Below, one piece after another: positions 46,754 through 57,334 of a stretch of DNA of 64,000 nt (position 1 is the stretch's first letter; every line of letters starts with the position of its first letter). The position numbers and the translations under genes are program-made. The stretch is from Candidatus Thiothrix sulfatifontis. GTDB lineage: Bacteria; Pseudomonadota; Gammaproteobacteria; Thiotrichales; Thiotrichaceae. The notes under the pieces are model-generated. The model did not search any database. It worked only from the letters and a program-made list of their open reading frames with translations, and was not told the DNA's origin. The stretch covers positions 1 through 64,000 of the forward strand of contig CP094685.1 of NCBI GenBank assembly GCA_022828425.1, written 5' to 3'.

Positions 46754-47139
46754 AGAATAAATTTCTCGGTACCGGGGATGCGGGTTATCACCCCTTGCGG
46801 AAATTCCGCACCGTGTTATCCGGGCTGAGTTACGCGGTCAAATACGATTTTAGTGTCACTTACAAACTCGTGCTGTCAGTGATCATATTGATCGTGGCCT
46901 TCGCCTTCCGAGGCTGGGTGGATTTTCTGATGGTATTGGTGGCAACCACCTTGGTACTCATGGCGGAACTGTTCAACAGTGCGATTGAAGCACTCTGTGA
47001 CTTTGTGGAAGAACGCCACAATGAAAAAATCAAAGTGATCAAAGACATCGCCGCCGCAGCGGTTGGCGTGTCCATTCTGTTGTGGGTCATCGTGATCGGG
47101 ATGGAACTCTGGAGCATGTTGACATCCTCCCCTCCCTGA
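46750..47139 (+). CDS. dgkA: Diacylglycerol kinase, tail altered by insertion
   Basis: A 129-residue, three-helix inner-membrane kinase that recycles diacylglycerol to phosphatidate. The catalytic region VLMAELFNSAIEALCDFVEE is complete. The last six codons (LTSSPP and the stop) lie in sequence that looks like the end of the neighbouring TnpB element, so the native C-terminus seems to have been replaced after ELWSM. The essential core is intact and activity is likely retained. It overlaps the PAP2 gene by four bases. Confidence 0.94.
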   Translation: MKNKFLGTGDAGYHPLRKFRTVLSGLSYAVKYDFSVTYKLVLSVIILIVAFAFRGWVDFLMVLVATTLVLMAELFNSAIEALCDFVEERHNEKIKVIKDIAAAAVGVSILLWVIVIGMELWSMLTSSPP

Positions 47140-48615
47140 AGGAAGGGGATTCCTACTGCATTCAGCTAGATAGCTGACTTACTTCGGTGAGTTCCTGCTT
47201 CATCGAGCGACTTAATGCCGCATCTCCACAGGCTAACAAGCGGTGTCCCCGCTCTTCAACATTGATCGCGCCGACATGATCGGCATGATTTTCATAGTGA
47301 CATTTCACGCACACAAACTTCGCTTGTGTTTGGCGGTTATCCGCTGATACGTGATGACATTCGGGGCATTCTTGACTGGTGTAATGCGCAGGCACGGCGA
47401 ACAACATGCCGCCATTCCATGCCATTTTATAGTCGAGTTGCCGCCGAAATTCACCCCAACCTTGGTCGAGAATGGCTTTGTTTAAGCCAGACTTTGCCGC
47501 CACGTTCTTGCCGGGATTTTCTGCTGTGCCTGCCGCTGATAGGCTCATATTGCTTACCTGCAAATCTTCGACGAACACCACCGCGTGGTTTTGGCTGATG
47601 GTTGTCGTCGCTTTGTGCAGGAAATCGCGGCGGGTATTGGCGATTTGTGTGTGGAGTTTTTGAACTTTGGCTTTCGCCTTTTTCCAGTTGTTACTGAATT
47701 TCTGCTTATGCGCCATGCGCCGTTGGTATTTGGCGAGCTTGGCTTGTTGGATTTTAAAGCTGTTGAGCGGGGCGATGTAGCTGCTATCCGAGAACGTGGC
47801 AAAACGCGCTATGCCTAAGTCGATACCGATACTCGTGGTGGTGGCAGATATGGATTGCTCCACTTCCCGCTGGGTTTGGATACTGATGTACCACTTGCCG
47901 TTTTTGCCGGACACCGTAACATTGCGCAATTCCCCCAACACATCGCGGCTGTTGCGGTAACGTATCCAACCCAATTTTGGCAGGAAAACGCGGTTGTTGC
48001 GCTGATCGAGCTTAATTTGTTTGGAGTCGGGATAGCGGAAACTGTCGCAGCCGCCTTTGCGTTTGAAGCGGGGGAAACCTGCCCTGAGCGTAGCCGCAGG
48101 GTCGGCACGCTTAGCAAAGAAGTTTTGGTAGGCTTTTTCCAAGTCCTTTAGCGCGTGCTGCAAGGGATGGACAGGGGCATCTTTCAGCCACGGCGTTTCT
48201 TCTCCATTGCGCCATGCCGTTAGGTGTTTTGCCATTGCCACATAACCGATGAACTTTTCACCCGCTTCATGATTGGCTTGCTGCAACGCTAATGCTTTGT
48301 TGTAGACGAAGCGGCACGAACCCGCGTAACGGCGCAGATTGCGCTGTTGTCCACCGTCTGGCTTTAGTTCGTATTTGAAGGCTTGTAGTCGTTGCATGGT
48401 GCTAAGGGTAGACTAAAATCCCTACTTCGTGTGCCTGAATCTACCGTAAACGCGGGTTTCAGCCGACAAACGGAATGGGAGGGGCGGTACAGTTCAGTCA
48501 TTCGCCAGTACATCGAGCAGCAGCAAATACCACATTAATTACTCCGAACATAGGGCGGCTTCGCCACCCGCGCTATCCTCCCCGCCCTGAAGGACGAGGT
48601 TTGCCGCGCAACCTG
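47119..48615 (-). mobile_element. IS200/IS605-type element carrying only tnpB
   Basis: A solo tnpB gene is flanked by imperfect hairpins with shared sequence: TCCTCCCCTCCCTGAAGGA near 47125 and TCCTCCCCGCCCTGAAGGA near 48581. No tnpA is present. On the minus strand the presumed left end is preceded by TTGAT (48616-48620), the kind of short target recognised by IS605-group elements, which overlaps the gdhA stop. The right end would be near TCAA at 47119-47122. Boundaries are inferred; there is no target duplication, as expected for this family. Confidence 0.75.
47162..48397 (-). CDS. tnpB: TnpB, RNA-guided nuclease of IS605-type transposons
   Basis: A 411-residue TnpB. The N-terminal helix-turn-helix-like domain starts LQAFKYELKPDGGQQRNL. 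The RuvC motifs are visible as IGIDLGIARFAT, VVFVEDLQV and the final HADHVGAINVEE, with a zinc ribbon CPEC...CVKC between. The catalytic aspartate, glutamate and aspartate are present. A ten-residue insertion (ADPAATLRAG) before FPRFKRK coincides with a dispersed repeat. The omega RNA is expected at the 3' end, from the end of tnpB to the element end near 47119. Confidence 0.93.
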   Translation of the reverse strand: MQRLQAFKYELKPDGGQQRNLRRYAGSCRFVYNKALALQQANHEAGEKFIGYVAMAKHLTAWRNGEETPWLKDAPVHPLQHALKDLEKAYQNFFAKRADPAATLRAGFPRFKRKGGCDSFRYPDSKQIKLDQRNNRVFLPKLGWIRYRNSRDVLGELRNVTVSGKNGKWYISIQTQREVEQSISATTTSIGIDLGIARFATFSDSSYIAPLNSFKIQQAKLAKYQRRMAHKQKFSNNWKKAKAKVQKLHTQIANTRRDFLHKATTTISQNHAVVFVEDLQVSNMSLSAAGTAENPGKNVAAKSGLNKAILDQGWGEFRRQLDYKMAWNGGMLFAVPAHYTSQECPECHHVSADNRQTQAKFVCVKCHYENHADHVGAINVEERGHRLLACGDAALSRSMKQELTEVSQLSS

Positions 48616-48616
48616 A

Positions 48617-49957
<1,341 letters not shown>

Positions 49958-49967
49958 CTACATCCCT

Positions 49968-50804
49968 TCAATTAATCATTTTGCGCATCATCCGCACTGC
50001 AAAATCCACCGTCAAATCCAATGACGCCAAGTGGTGGCAATCGGCTTGTTTTTCGGCACTCGCTGACCAGTAATACGGGGTCATGTGCAGCAATGCCGCA
50101 ATACTTGCCTGATCCGGCAAGGTAACGGGGTAACTCACCGCTAGTGGCGAGCATTCCTGCATCCCATCCAGCGGCGGTAACTCTTCCACCGTATGCGGTT
50201 GCGGCGCGTCATAAATCAACTGGCGCAACTCGAACAAATGCTGGGCGGCAGGGTATGCCCACAAATACAACCCGCCCGGTTTCAACACGCGCACAATCTC
50301 GGATTCAGAGGCAGGCGCAAACACGCGCACCAACACATCCACCGACGCATCCGGCAACGGCACAGCAAAGCTGGAAGCCACCGCAAACGACAACGCCGGG
50401 TACTGTTTCGCCGCCAGTCGCATTGCCGCCCGCGAAATATCCGTGCCATAGCCTTGCACATTAGCACCGAGCATTTGCACCAGTTGATTAAGGTAATAGC
50501 CTTCGCCACAACCGGCATCCAACAGCGTCAGCGCTTGCTCAGCATCAGGGAAATGTTCACGAATCGCCGCCCCCAATGCCATTGCCAACGGCGCGTAAAA
50601 CCCCTGTTGCAAGAAATAGCGACGGCTGTCCAACATCGCCTTGTTGTCGCCGGGATCAGCAGAATGCTTGCGGTTAACCAACAACAGGTTCACATAACCT
50701 TCTTTCGCACGATCGAAACTGTGGCGGTTGGCACACACCCAAGTGCGCTCGACCAAAGTCAGCGCTTCATTACATAGCGGACAACGCCAAAACACGGGAG
50801 TCAT
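49968..50804 (-). CDS. rlmA: 23S rRNA (guanine-N1)-methyltransferase RlmA-like
   Basis: A protein of about 278 residues. An N-terminal zinc-binding segment (WRCPLCNEAL...WVCANRHSFDRAK) precedes a SAM-dependent methyltransferase domain with LLDAGCGEGYYLNQL. The linker EGYVNLLL is a hallmark of RlmA, which methylates G745 of 23S rRNA. The chosen ATG at 50804 gives MTPVFWRCPLC, the usual N-terminus; an ATG six codons upstream is also in frame. It is divergent from the beta-propeller gene. Confidence 0.93.
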   Translation of the reverse strand: MTPVFWRCPLCNEALTLVERTWVCANRHSFDRAKEGYVNLLLVNRKHSADPGDNKAMLDSRRYFLQQGFYAPLAMALGAAIREHFPDAEQALTLLDAGCGEGYYLNQLVQMLGANVQGYGTDISRAAMRLAAKQYPALSFAVASSFAVPLPDASVDVLVRVFAPASESEIVRVLKPGGLYLWAYPAAQHLFELRQLIYDAPQPHTVEELPPLDGMQECSPLAVSYPVTLPDQASIAALLHMTPYYWSASAEKQADCHHLASLDLTVDFAVRMMRKMIN

Positions 50805-50884
50805 GCGGTATATCACCTTCACACTGGAACTGTTGGACTAGAATATGATCATAAGCGAGATAAAATGCAAACGAGGGAATCTCC

Positions 50885-52865
50885 ATGAAAACGCTAACAT
50901 TCGCCCGCTTTTTACCCGTACTGTGTGTGCCTTGGCTAGTTTCCTGCGCCTCCTTAGACGCGCCGGTTGATAACGAAACCGGCGGACTGAAGAAAACCAG
51001 CGCCGCAGAATTACGCGATTACCTGCTTAAATCGTATCAACAACCGCAATATTCCCCGGCAATGGGTGCGCCTGTCGCGATGGCAGCGCCTGCACCGGCT
51101 GCCACATCCGTTGCCGCCAGAGCGCCTGCCTTTTCCACCACCAATCTGCAAGAACGCGGGGTCGATGAAGCTGATCTCATCAAGACCGACGGTCGCCACG
51201 TCTACGCCATCGGTGCACCCAATAACCAGCACTACCAAGACAACACCCTGCGCATTATGCAGATTAACGACGGCGGTAAAAACCTACAAGAAGTCAAACG
51301 CCTGACATTACCCGAAGGCAGCAGCCTGCAAAATCTCTACCTCGCCGGAAAACAGCGCCGCTCTGGTAACGCTGGGCAATGCGTATCAAGCCATGCCTGT
51401 TCCCGTGCCAATGCCCGCCGGAACAGCCGCCATGATGCCGCCACCTTACATCATGCCGCGCCCGCAACAAACCGAATTGAACTACATCGACGTGCGCCAG
51501 CCTGAAAAAGCCGCGTCCACCCTAAAAGTGCAATTGGGTGGCGACCTCAACGCCAGCCGCCGGGTGGGTGATACGCTGTATCTGGTATTGCAAAGTTACC
51601 CACAAATCAACATGAATAGCGGGCTGGATAAGCTCACCGCGCAAGATTTTCTGCCAACCTATCGCACCGCAGATGGCAAGACCGCGCCATTGGTCACTGC
51701 CGATAATTGCTACGTCAACCGTCCATCGAAAACAGCAGACGCGGATTCCGGCTATTACAGCAACAACATTATCAGCGTAGTGGCGGTGGATTTGAATGCC
51801 GCCGACTTCAGCTTCAAAAGCCGTTGCTACGTGGGCAATACCGAAACCCTGTACGCCTCGCCGCAAGCGCTTTACCTTGCCACCACTGACTACCAATACA
51901 ACCCAGCGCAAGGCTCGCGCAGCAACACTGGTATCCACAAATTTGCCTTCACCGGCACTGACATTGCCTACCGTGGCAGCGGCTCCGTACCGGGGCATTT
52001 GAGCGGGCAAGAATCCGCATTCCGTTTCAGCGAACAAGATGGCTATCTGCGCGTCATTACCGAAAACGACCAATTCAGCGACCCATCGATGGCGATTACC
52101 GCGCCTTACGGCAAATCCCCCGGCATCCTCAGCATCCTCAAGGAAGGCGGCAAAGACGGTCTGCAACTGGTATCACAATTGCCCAACCGCAAGCGCCCGC
52201 AACACATTGGCAAACCCGAAGAACAGCTTTACGCCTCCCGCTTTGTCGGTGATCAGGCGTATTTAGTCACCTTCCGCAGCACCGACCCGCTGTATGTGCT
52301 GGATTTGACCAACCCGCAAGACCCGTACATCGCGGGCGAATTGCAAATACCGGGCTTTTCCGACTACCTGCACCCCGTCGGCAAACACTTGCTGCTGGGC
52401 ATTGGCAAAGATGCGCTTGCTGACACGAACGGCGATTTCCGGGGCGCATGGTATCAGGGTATGAAACTCTCCCTGTTCGACACCAGCAAACCCGGTGAGA
52501 TGAAAGAAGTGGATAAACTGATTCTCGGCAAACGCGGCACTGACTCTGCGGCGCTGCACGATCACCATGCTGTCAGCGTATTGCCCGTGGGTACGGATTT
52601 GCGGGTGGCGTTGCCGATCAAATTGCATGACACCCCGCAGCAAGGGATGCAGGGTCAACCGTCCGATTATTACGACCACACTCAGACTGGGCTGTATCGG
52701 TTTGAGGTGGACAAGGCGACCAAGAAAATCCGCCAGTTACCCCCGCTGATTACTGAACGCGGGCGCGAGGAATATTGGATGTACCCGCAGAATGACCGCA
52801 GCGTGATGATTGGCGATTACGTGCATTACTTCCACAATGGGAATTTCTGGTCGCAACGCTGGTAA
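50885..52865 (+). pseudogene. Secreted beta-propeller domain lipoprotein, frameshifted
   Basis: The first frame encodes a signal with a lipobox-like VSCAS and the segment NLQERGVDEADLIKTDGRHV, which is typical of the bacterial secreted beta-propeller family (Beta_propel). Near 51345-51352 one base appears lost; the protein continues in another frame as NSAALVTLGNAYQAMP and runs to 52865 with EEQLYASRFVGDQAYLVTF and HDHHAVSVLP. The restored product is about 659 residues. Upstream and downstream parts both look well preserved, so a single indel, real or technical, explains the break. A terminator follows. Confidence 0.83.
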
Positions 52866-52881
52866 GCTTGCACGCTGAAGT

Positions 52882-52918
52882 AAAGGGGCTGATTCCGTTC
52901 AGCCCCTTTACCCTTTTA
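52882..52918 (+). terminator. Rho-independent terminator
   Basis: The inverted repeat AAGGGGCTGA/TTCAGCCCCTT with a five-base loop, followed by a T-rich run, lies directly after the beta-propeller gene and before the convergent nuclease gene. Confidence 0.85.
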
Positions 52919-53933
52919 CAGCACGATGTCAGTAAGCTCAGCCACGCGCCGCCGTGGGAATGCACCCGCCCGTTCCAAGCCCGTGCCAGTATTCAAATCC
53001 ACTTGAAAGCTGCTGAGGTAGGAAAAATCTAACGTGGTGCGTTGGCTAATTTCTTCTACCGTGACTTGAAACACCCGCGCATTGAAACGCGCCAACGCTT
53101 GCAAATCACCGAGAACGCTTTGCTGCTCCAGCAAATACGCCGATACCGCAAGACTCCCATCCGCCTTGACGTGTACCGCGATTTTCCAGAAAGCGCAACG
53201 GCAAACGCACCCCACGGTACAACGGGTCTTCCTCCTCAAACACGGGCCCGGTAAACACACTCAAGCGCTTACGTTCGCTGACAGCGCTATTCAATAAGTA
53301 ATCTTCGATGCCCAACCAAGTTTCGCTGTTTTGATTAAAGCGTTCGTGTTGCGGCGAACAATTGGTGAAATGAAAGGTGTCTGCATTGGCATTACGCGCC
53401 TCGCTCTCTGCGCCCCACACCGGGTCACGCCGCCGCACCAAATGCCCGCGATCCAAGGCGTTACGCGCATACAAATCTTCGCCAATTTGCTCAGATTCGG
53501 CAATGCGCGGGTCATACGCCCATTTGTCACGTGAACGCGGCACATCACGGATGCGTTCACCATCAATATTCACCACGGTGTAGTAAGCCAGTTGGCGACT
53601 ACGGTTCATAACGATGGAAAAATGGTGATACGGCAACACCGTATCGTCGGCTTGCGACGCAGTCTGATTGTTTTTAGCCGCATTGCTGCGTTGCGCATCG
53701 GTCAGAATCGGCAACGGCACGGGGACATTTGCCTCCAAAAAATCGGGGGAATACCCGCTGCGATTGCGGTAATCACGGTCGGTGATGCGTTCCACCTCCA
53801 GCTCTGCTGCGGTCTCCAGCGGGGCGGGCGCTGGCGGCTGTAATACCGTCACTTCAGCGGGGGCGGCGGGTGTGGTTGGCGTACCGAGAGAAACGGTGAT
53901 GCGTAGTGGAATGTCGATGGTCATTGTGTTCAT
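52916..53933 (-). pseudogene. DNA/RNA non-specific endonuclease, frameshifted
   Basis: A protein of the NUC1-type beta-beta-alpha metal nuclease family. The first frame (53933 to about 53195) has the DRGHL catalytic motif (ARNALDRGHLVRRRDPVWG), the later NCSPQHERFNQ segment and VFTGPVF. The frame then shifts, and FWKIAVHVKADGSLAVSAYL continues to 52916 in another frame. The joined product is about 338 residues. The start at 53933 follows GGAGTG at good spacing. No export signal is clear. The catalytic core precedes the shift, so a truncated product might fold. Confidence 0.83.
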
Positions 53934-54084
53934 GAAACGCACTCCTATGCGTGGAATAATCGGGCTGACTGCTATCCATTAGCATAGACAAGAAATGTTT
54001 CATGAACATGATGAGTCTGTTGTCAGTCGTGCATAACCACGCATGATTTGACTCTGCCGGAATAATCCCGTAGATTGCCGCGCT

Positions 54085-54250
54085 GTTCAGGTGCATTGTG
54101 GTCAACACAACGTTAAACGGGAAGTGGGTGCAAGCCCCACACTGCCCTCGCAACGGTAAGCAGGTTCACTCAACCTGACAAGTCCGACACCGGCCTGACA
54201 AGGCGCGACTCTAGCGAGTCGTCTTCACACACGTGCGCGATGGGCGCAGC
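54085..54250 (+). promoter_or_regulatory. Cobalamin riboswitch
   Basis: The leader of btuB contains the conserved adenosylcobalamin riboswitch blocks in order: CGGGAAGTGGGTGCAAGCC, CTGCCCTCGCAACGGTAAG, and the B12 box AGTCCGACACCGGCCTG, then a GCGCGATGGGCGC hairpin just before the start codon that could be the expression platform. It should repress btuB and probably the whole following operon when cobalamin is abundant. Confidence 0.93.
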
Positions 54251-54270
54251 GTTACGGAAATCCATACCCC

Positions 54271-56097
54271 ATGAAATTATCCCCTCTTGCCGCCGTGTTT
54301 GGCACTGCTGCTATTTACCTATTGACATCCCCGCTGGTGTTGGCAGAAGACGCCACTCCCCTCGATGACATCGTTGTGACTGCTGACCGCAAAGCACGCA
54401 CAGTGGATGCAACCCTTGCTCCTGTGAGCATTATTACCCGTAAAGACATTGAGCAATATCAGGCGACCAGTGTGCCGGAAGTGTTGCGGCGTTTGCCCGG
54501 TATTACCCTGAGCAACAGCGGTGGCGTGGGCAAAGCGACCTCGGTATTCATCCGTGGTACGAATTCCAGCCACGTCTTGGTGCTGATTGACGGCATTAAA
54601 ATGGGTTCAGCAACCACGGGTACGGTGGCATTTGAAGACCTGCCACTGGATCAGGTAGAACGTATCGAAGTGGTGCGCGGCCCGCGTTCCAGCTTGTACG
54701 GGTCGGAAGCAATTGGTGGTGTCATCCAAATTTTTACCCGCAAAGGCGGTAAAGGTTTCCAGCCGGAAATCAGCATCAGTGCAGGCAGTAACAATACCCA
54801 AAAAGCCAACGTGAATCTGGCGGGCGGTGATACGACGACTTGGTACAACGTGAATGCTGGCACGGAAAAAACCGACGGTTTCAACGCCACCGCCAATAAT
54901 AAAGAGCCAGATGCCGACGGTTACGCCCGCGACAGCGTTTCCCTGCGTGCCGGACATCGCTTTGCCAATGGCACGGATGTAGACGTTGCCTTGTTGCAAG
55001 CGCAAGGCAACAATGATTATGACGGAGCTTTCGGCAATCAAGGCGAGTTCGTGCAGCAAGCGCTCAGTGGCAAAGTGCGCCACAGCATCGGTGATAAAGC
55101 GGTGCTGACCGCGCAGCTTGGGCAAGCCAAGGATGAGAGCGATAATTTCAAGGATGGCGCATTCAAAAGCCGCTTTAACACCACCCGCGACACCGTATCC
55201 TTGCAAGCTGATGTGGCGGTGCGTGCCAACGATTCGCTGACCGTCGGCATTGAGCAGCAACAGGACAAGGTCAATAGCAGCACGACCTACGCCATTGCCA
55301 GCCGCGCTAATACTGGGCTATTTGGCAATTACCAAACCACGCTCGGCGCGACACAACTCGATATATCGGCGCGTCAGGATGATAACGAACAGTTTGGCAA
55401 CCACACCACCGGCGGCGTGGCGGTCGGGCGTGATTTACCCAATGGAATGCGCGTAACGGCGGCGTATGGCACAGCGTTTAAAGCCCCCACCTTCAATAAT
55501 TTGTATTTCCCCAACAGTGGCGATGCCAGCTTGCAACCGGAAGAATCGCAAAACACTGAACTCGGTGTTTCCGGCAAAGCCGCCGGTGACAAGGTGCGTT
55601 GGTCGGCGAATGCTTTCAGCAATAACATCGACAACTTGATCAGCTACCCGCCGCCAACTTACAAGGTCAGCCAAACCGAAAAAGCACGGATTCAAGGCAT
55701 GGAACTGAGTGCGGGGACGCAATTGGCAGGCTGGGAGGTGAATACCAATCTTACCCTCCAGAAACCCGAAAACCGCAGTGGTGCAGATGCGGGTAAAAAC
55801 TTGACACTCCGCCCCGAACGGCTTGCCAGCGTCGATATTGACCGTGACCTTGGCAAATTCCGTGTGGGTGCAACAGTTCGTGGCGAAAGCCAGCGTTACA
55901 CCGATACCGCTAACACCGAGAGTAAAAAGCTGGCGGGTTACGGCACGCTCGACTTACGCGCCGATTACCAACTGGCGAAAAGCTGGACGGTCGGGGTAAA
56001 ACTCAGCAACGTATTGAACAAAGATTACCAAACCAACAACGGCTATAATCAAGACGGTGTTAATGGTCTGGTGACGGTTAAATACGCACCGAAATAA
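54271..56097 (+). CDS. btuB: TonB-dependent vitamin B12 outer-membrane receptor
   Basis: A 608-residue TonB-dependent transporter. A signal peptide (cleavage near VLAEDA) is followed by the TonB box DDIVVTADR, a plug domain with RRLPGITLSNSGGVGKATSV and VERIEVVRGPRSSLYGSEAIGG, and a beta barrel ending in a C-terminal strand. The position directly after a cobalamin riboswitch and at the head of a B12 cluster makes cobalamin or cobinamide the likely substrate. The ribosome-binding site is weak, consistent with riboswitch control of translation. Confidence 0.95.
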   Translation: MKLSPLAAVFGTAAIYLLTSPLVLAEDATPLDDIVVTADRKARTVDATLAPVSIITRKDIEQYQATSVPEVLRRLPGITLSNSGGVGKATSVFIRGTNSSHVLVLIDGIKMGSATTGTVAFEDLPLDQVERIEVVRGPRSSLYGSEAIGGVIQIFTRKGGKGFQPEISISAGSNNTQKANVNLAGGDTTTWYNVNAGTEKTDGFNATANNKEPDADGYARDSVSLRAGHRFANGTDVDVALLQAQGNNDYDGAFGNQGEFVQQALSGKVRHSIGDKAVLTAQLGQAKDESDNFKDGAFKSRFNTTRDTVSLQADVAVRANDSLTVGIEQQQDKVNSSTTYAIASRANTGLFGNYQTTLGATQLDISARQDDNEQFGNHTTGGVAVGRDLPNGMRVTAAYGTAFKAPTFNNLYFPNSGDASLQPEESQNTELGVSGKAAGDKVRWSANAFSNNIDNLISYPPPTYKVSQTEKARIQGMELSAGTQLAGWEVNTNLTLQKPENRSGADAGKNLTLRPERLASVDIDRDLGKFRVGATVRGESQRYTDTANTESKKLAGYGTLDLRADYQLAKSWTVGVKLSNVLNKDYQTNNGYNQDGVNGLVTVKYAPK

Positions 56098-56115
56098 TGT
56101 TAAGGAGATAGAACG

Positions 56116-56679
56116 ATGTTTACACTTTCAACCAAAAACCAATGGCTGGTCGGTGGCGTATTGCTGCTGGCAATGCTTGTTACCCGCGCTCATGTCACGG
56201 ATCACTTGCTGGATGCGTCGAAAGCGGTATTTTTCCTTGCGGGATTTTACTTGCGGAATTTGATGGCGTTCGGGGTATTCATGGCAGTGGCTGTGGTGAT
56301 TGATTACGTTGCCATCACCCAGTTTGGTGTCAGCGATTTCTGTGTGTCGCGGGCGTATGTGGCGCTCGTTCCCGCCTATGGTGCGCTATTTGTGGCAGGG
56401 CGTTGGTTGGCTTCTGCTTGGCAAGGCGAAACGCTGGCAACGTTGGGCAAACTGGTATTGGCGGTTGTGGTCGGCTTTGCGGTGTCGGAATTCATTTCCA
56501 GCGGTAGCTTCTATGCCTTCTCTGGCAAATTTGCAGAATTCAGTGTGGTGGAATTGGGCAGACGCTTACTGAAATACGCGCCGCACGGTTTGTATGTGAC
56601 TGGTCTGTATGTCACGGTTGGCACATTCGTACACGTTGCGGTGTCAATGGTGAACCGCTCATTGGCACACGGCAAGTAA
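56116..56679 (+). CDS. btuM: BtuM-like cobalamin membrane transporter
   Basis: A 187-residue protein with about six hydrophobic helices. Length, topology and place in a riboswitch-controlled B12 operon match BtuM, the solitary ECF-type substrate-binding protein that transports and decyanates cobalamin. BtuM has a conserved cysteine that ligates cobalt; the only cysteine here, in SDFCVSRAY at residue 76, is in a comparable place. An AAGGAG site precedes the ATG. No ECF ATPases or btuCDF genes are in the window, so it may work alone. The assignment rests on context and the cysteine rather than a strong motif. Confidence 0.72.
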   Translation: MFTLSTKNQWLVGGVLLLAMLVTRAHVTDHLLDASKAVFFLAGFYLRNLMAFGVFMAVAVVIDYVAITQFGVSDFCVSRAYVALVPAYGALFVAGRWLASAWQGETLATLGKLVLAVVVGFAVSEFISSGSFYAFSGKFAEFSVVELGRRLLKYAPHGLYVTGLYVTVGTFVHVAVSMVNRSLAHGK

Positions 56680-56680
56680 C

Positions 56681-57334
56681 ATGAAACTGATCAGTTCATG
56701 GAGCGGGGGCAAGGATGCTTGCCTCGCCTTGTATCGCGCGATGCAGGCAGGGCATCAGCCCCAAGCATTGCTGACCATGCTGGAAGCGGATGGTTTGCGC
56801 ACCCGCGCTCATGCCCTACGTCCAAAAGTATTGCAGCAACAGGCGGCGGCAATGGGCTTGCCTTTGATCACGCCGTCGGTGACGTGGGAAGGGTATCGCC
56901 CGGTGTACGTACAAGCCTTGAGCGAAGCCAAACAGCAAGGGGCTGAAGCTCTGATTTCGGGGGACATTGACCTTCAGGCACACCGCGAATGGCTGGAACA
57001 GGTGGGCGAAGAGGTGGGTCTAGCTGTGCTATTTCCGTTGTGGGAAGACGCACACTCGGCACTACTGGCGGAATTTCATGCTGTTGGTTTCACCACGCAC
57101 ATCATTGCTGTCAAGCAGGGCGTGTTGGATGAAAGCTGGTTAGGGCGCAAGCTTGATGTTGCTGCCATACAGGAATTGGAGGCTATGGGTGTGGATGTTT
57201 GCGGTGAAGGCGGCGAATTCCATACTTTTGTGACCGATGGGCCGTTGTTTTCATACCCACTGAAAATACAGGCATTGGGCAGTTTCACTGGCGAATATAA
57301 CTACACCTTCCTTGATTTCACGCTGGCAACATGA
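56681..57334 (+). CDS. ATP-binding protein of the diphthine-ammonia ligase (Dph6-like) family
   Basis: A 217-residue PP-loop ATPase. The N-terminal SSWSGGKDACLALYRA is the ATP pyrophosphatase loop, and GVDVCGEGGEFHTFVTDGP is the conserved C-terminal motif of this family. Bacteria do not make diphthamide, and the gene often occurs in B12 clusters, so a role in corrinoid amidation or lower-ligand handling is plausible but unproven. It starts two bases after the btuM stop and overlaps bluB by four bases, so it is part of the operon. Confidence 0.85.
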   Translation: MKLISSWSGGKDACLALYRAMQAGHQPQALLTMLEADGLRTRAHALRPKVLQQQAAAMGLPLITPSVTWEGYRPVYVQALSEAKQQGAEALISGDIDLQAHREWLEQVGEEVGLAVLFPLWEDAHSALLAEFHAVGFTTHIIAVKQGVLDESWLGRKLDVAAIQELEAMGVDVCGEGGEFHTFVTDGPLFSYPLKIQALGSFTGEYNYTFLDFTLAT

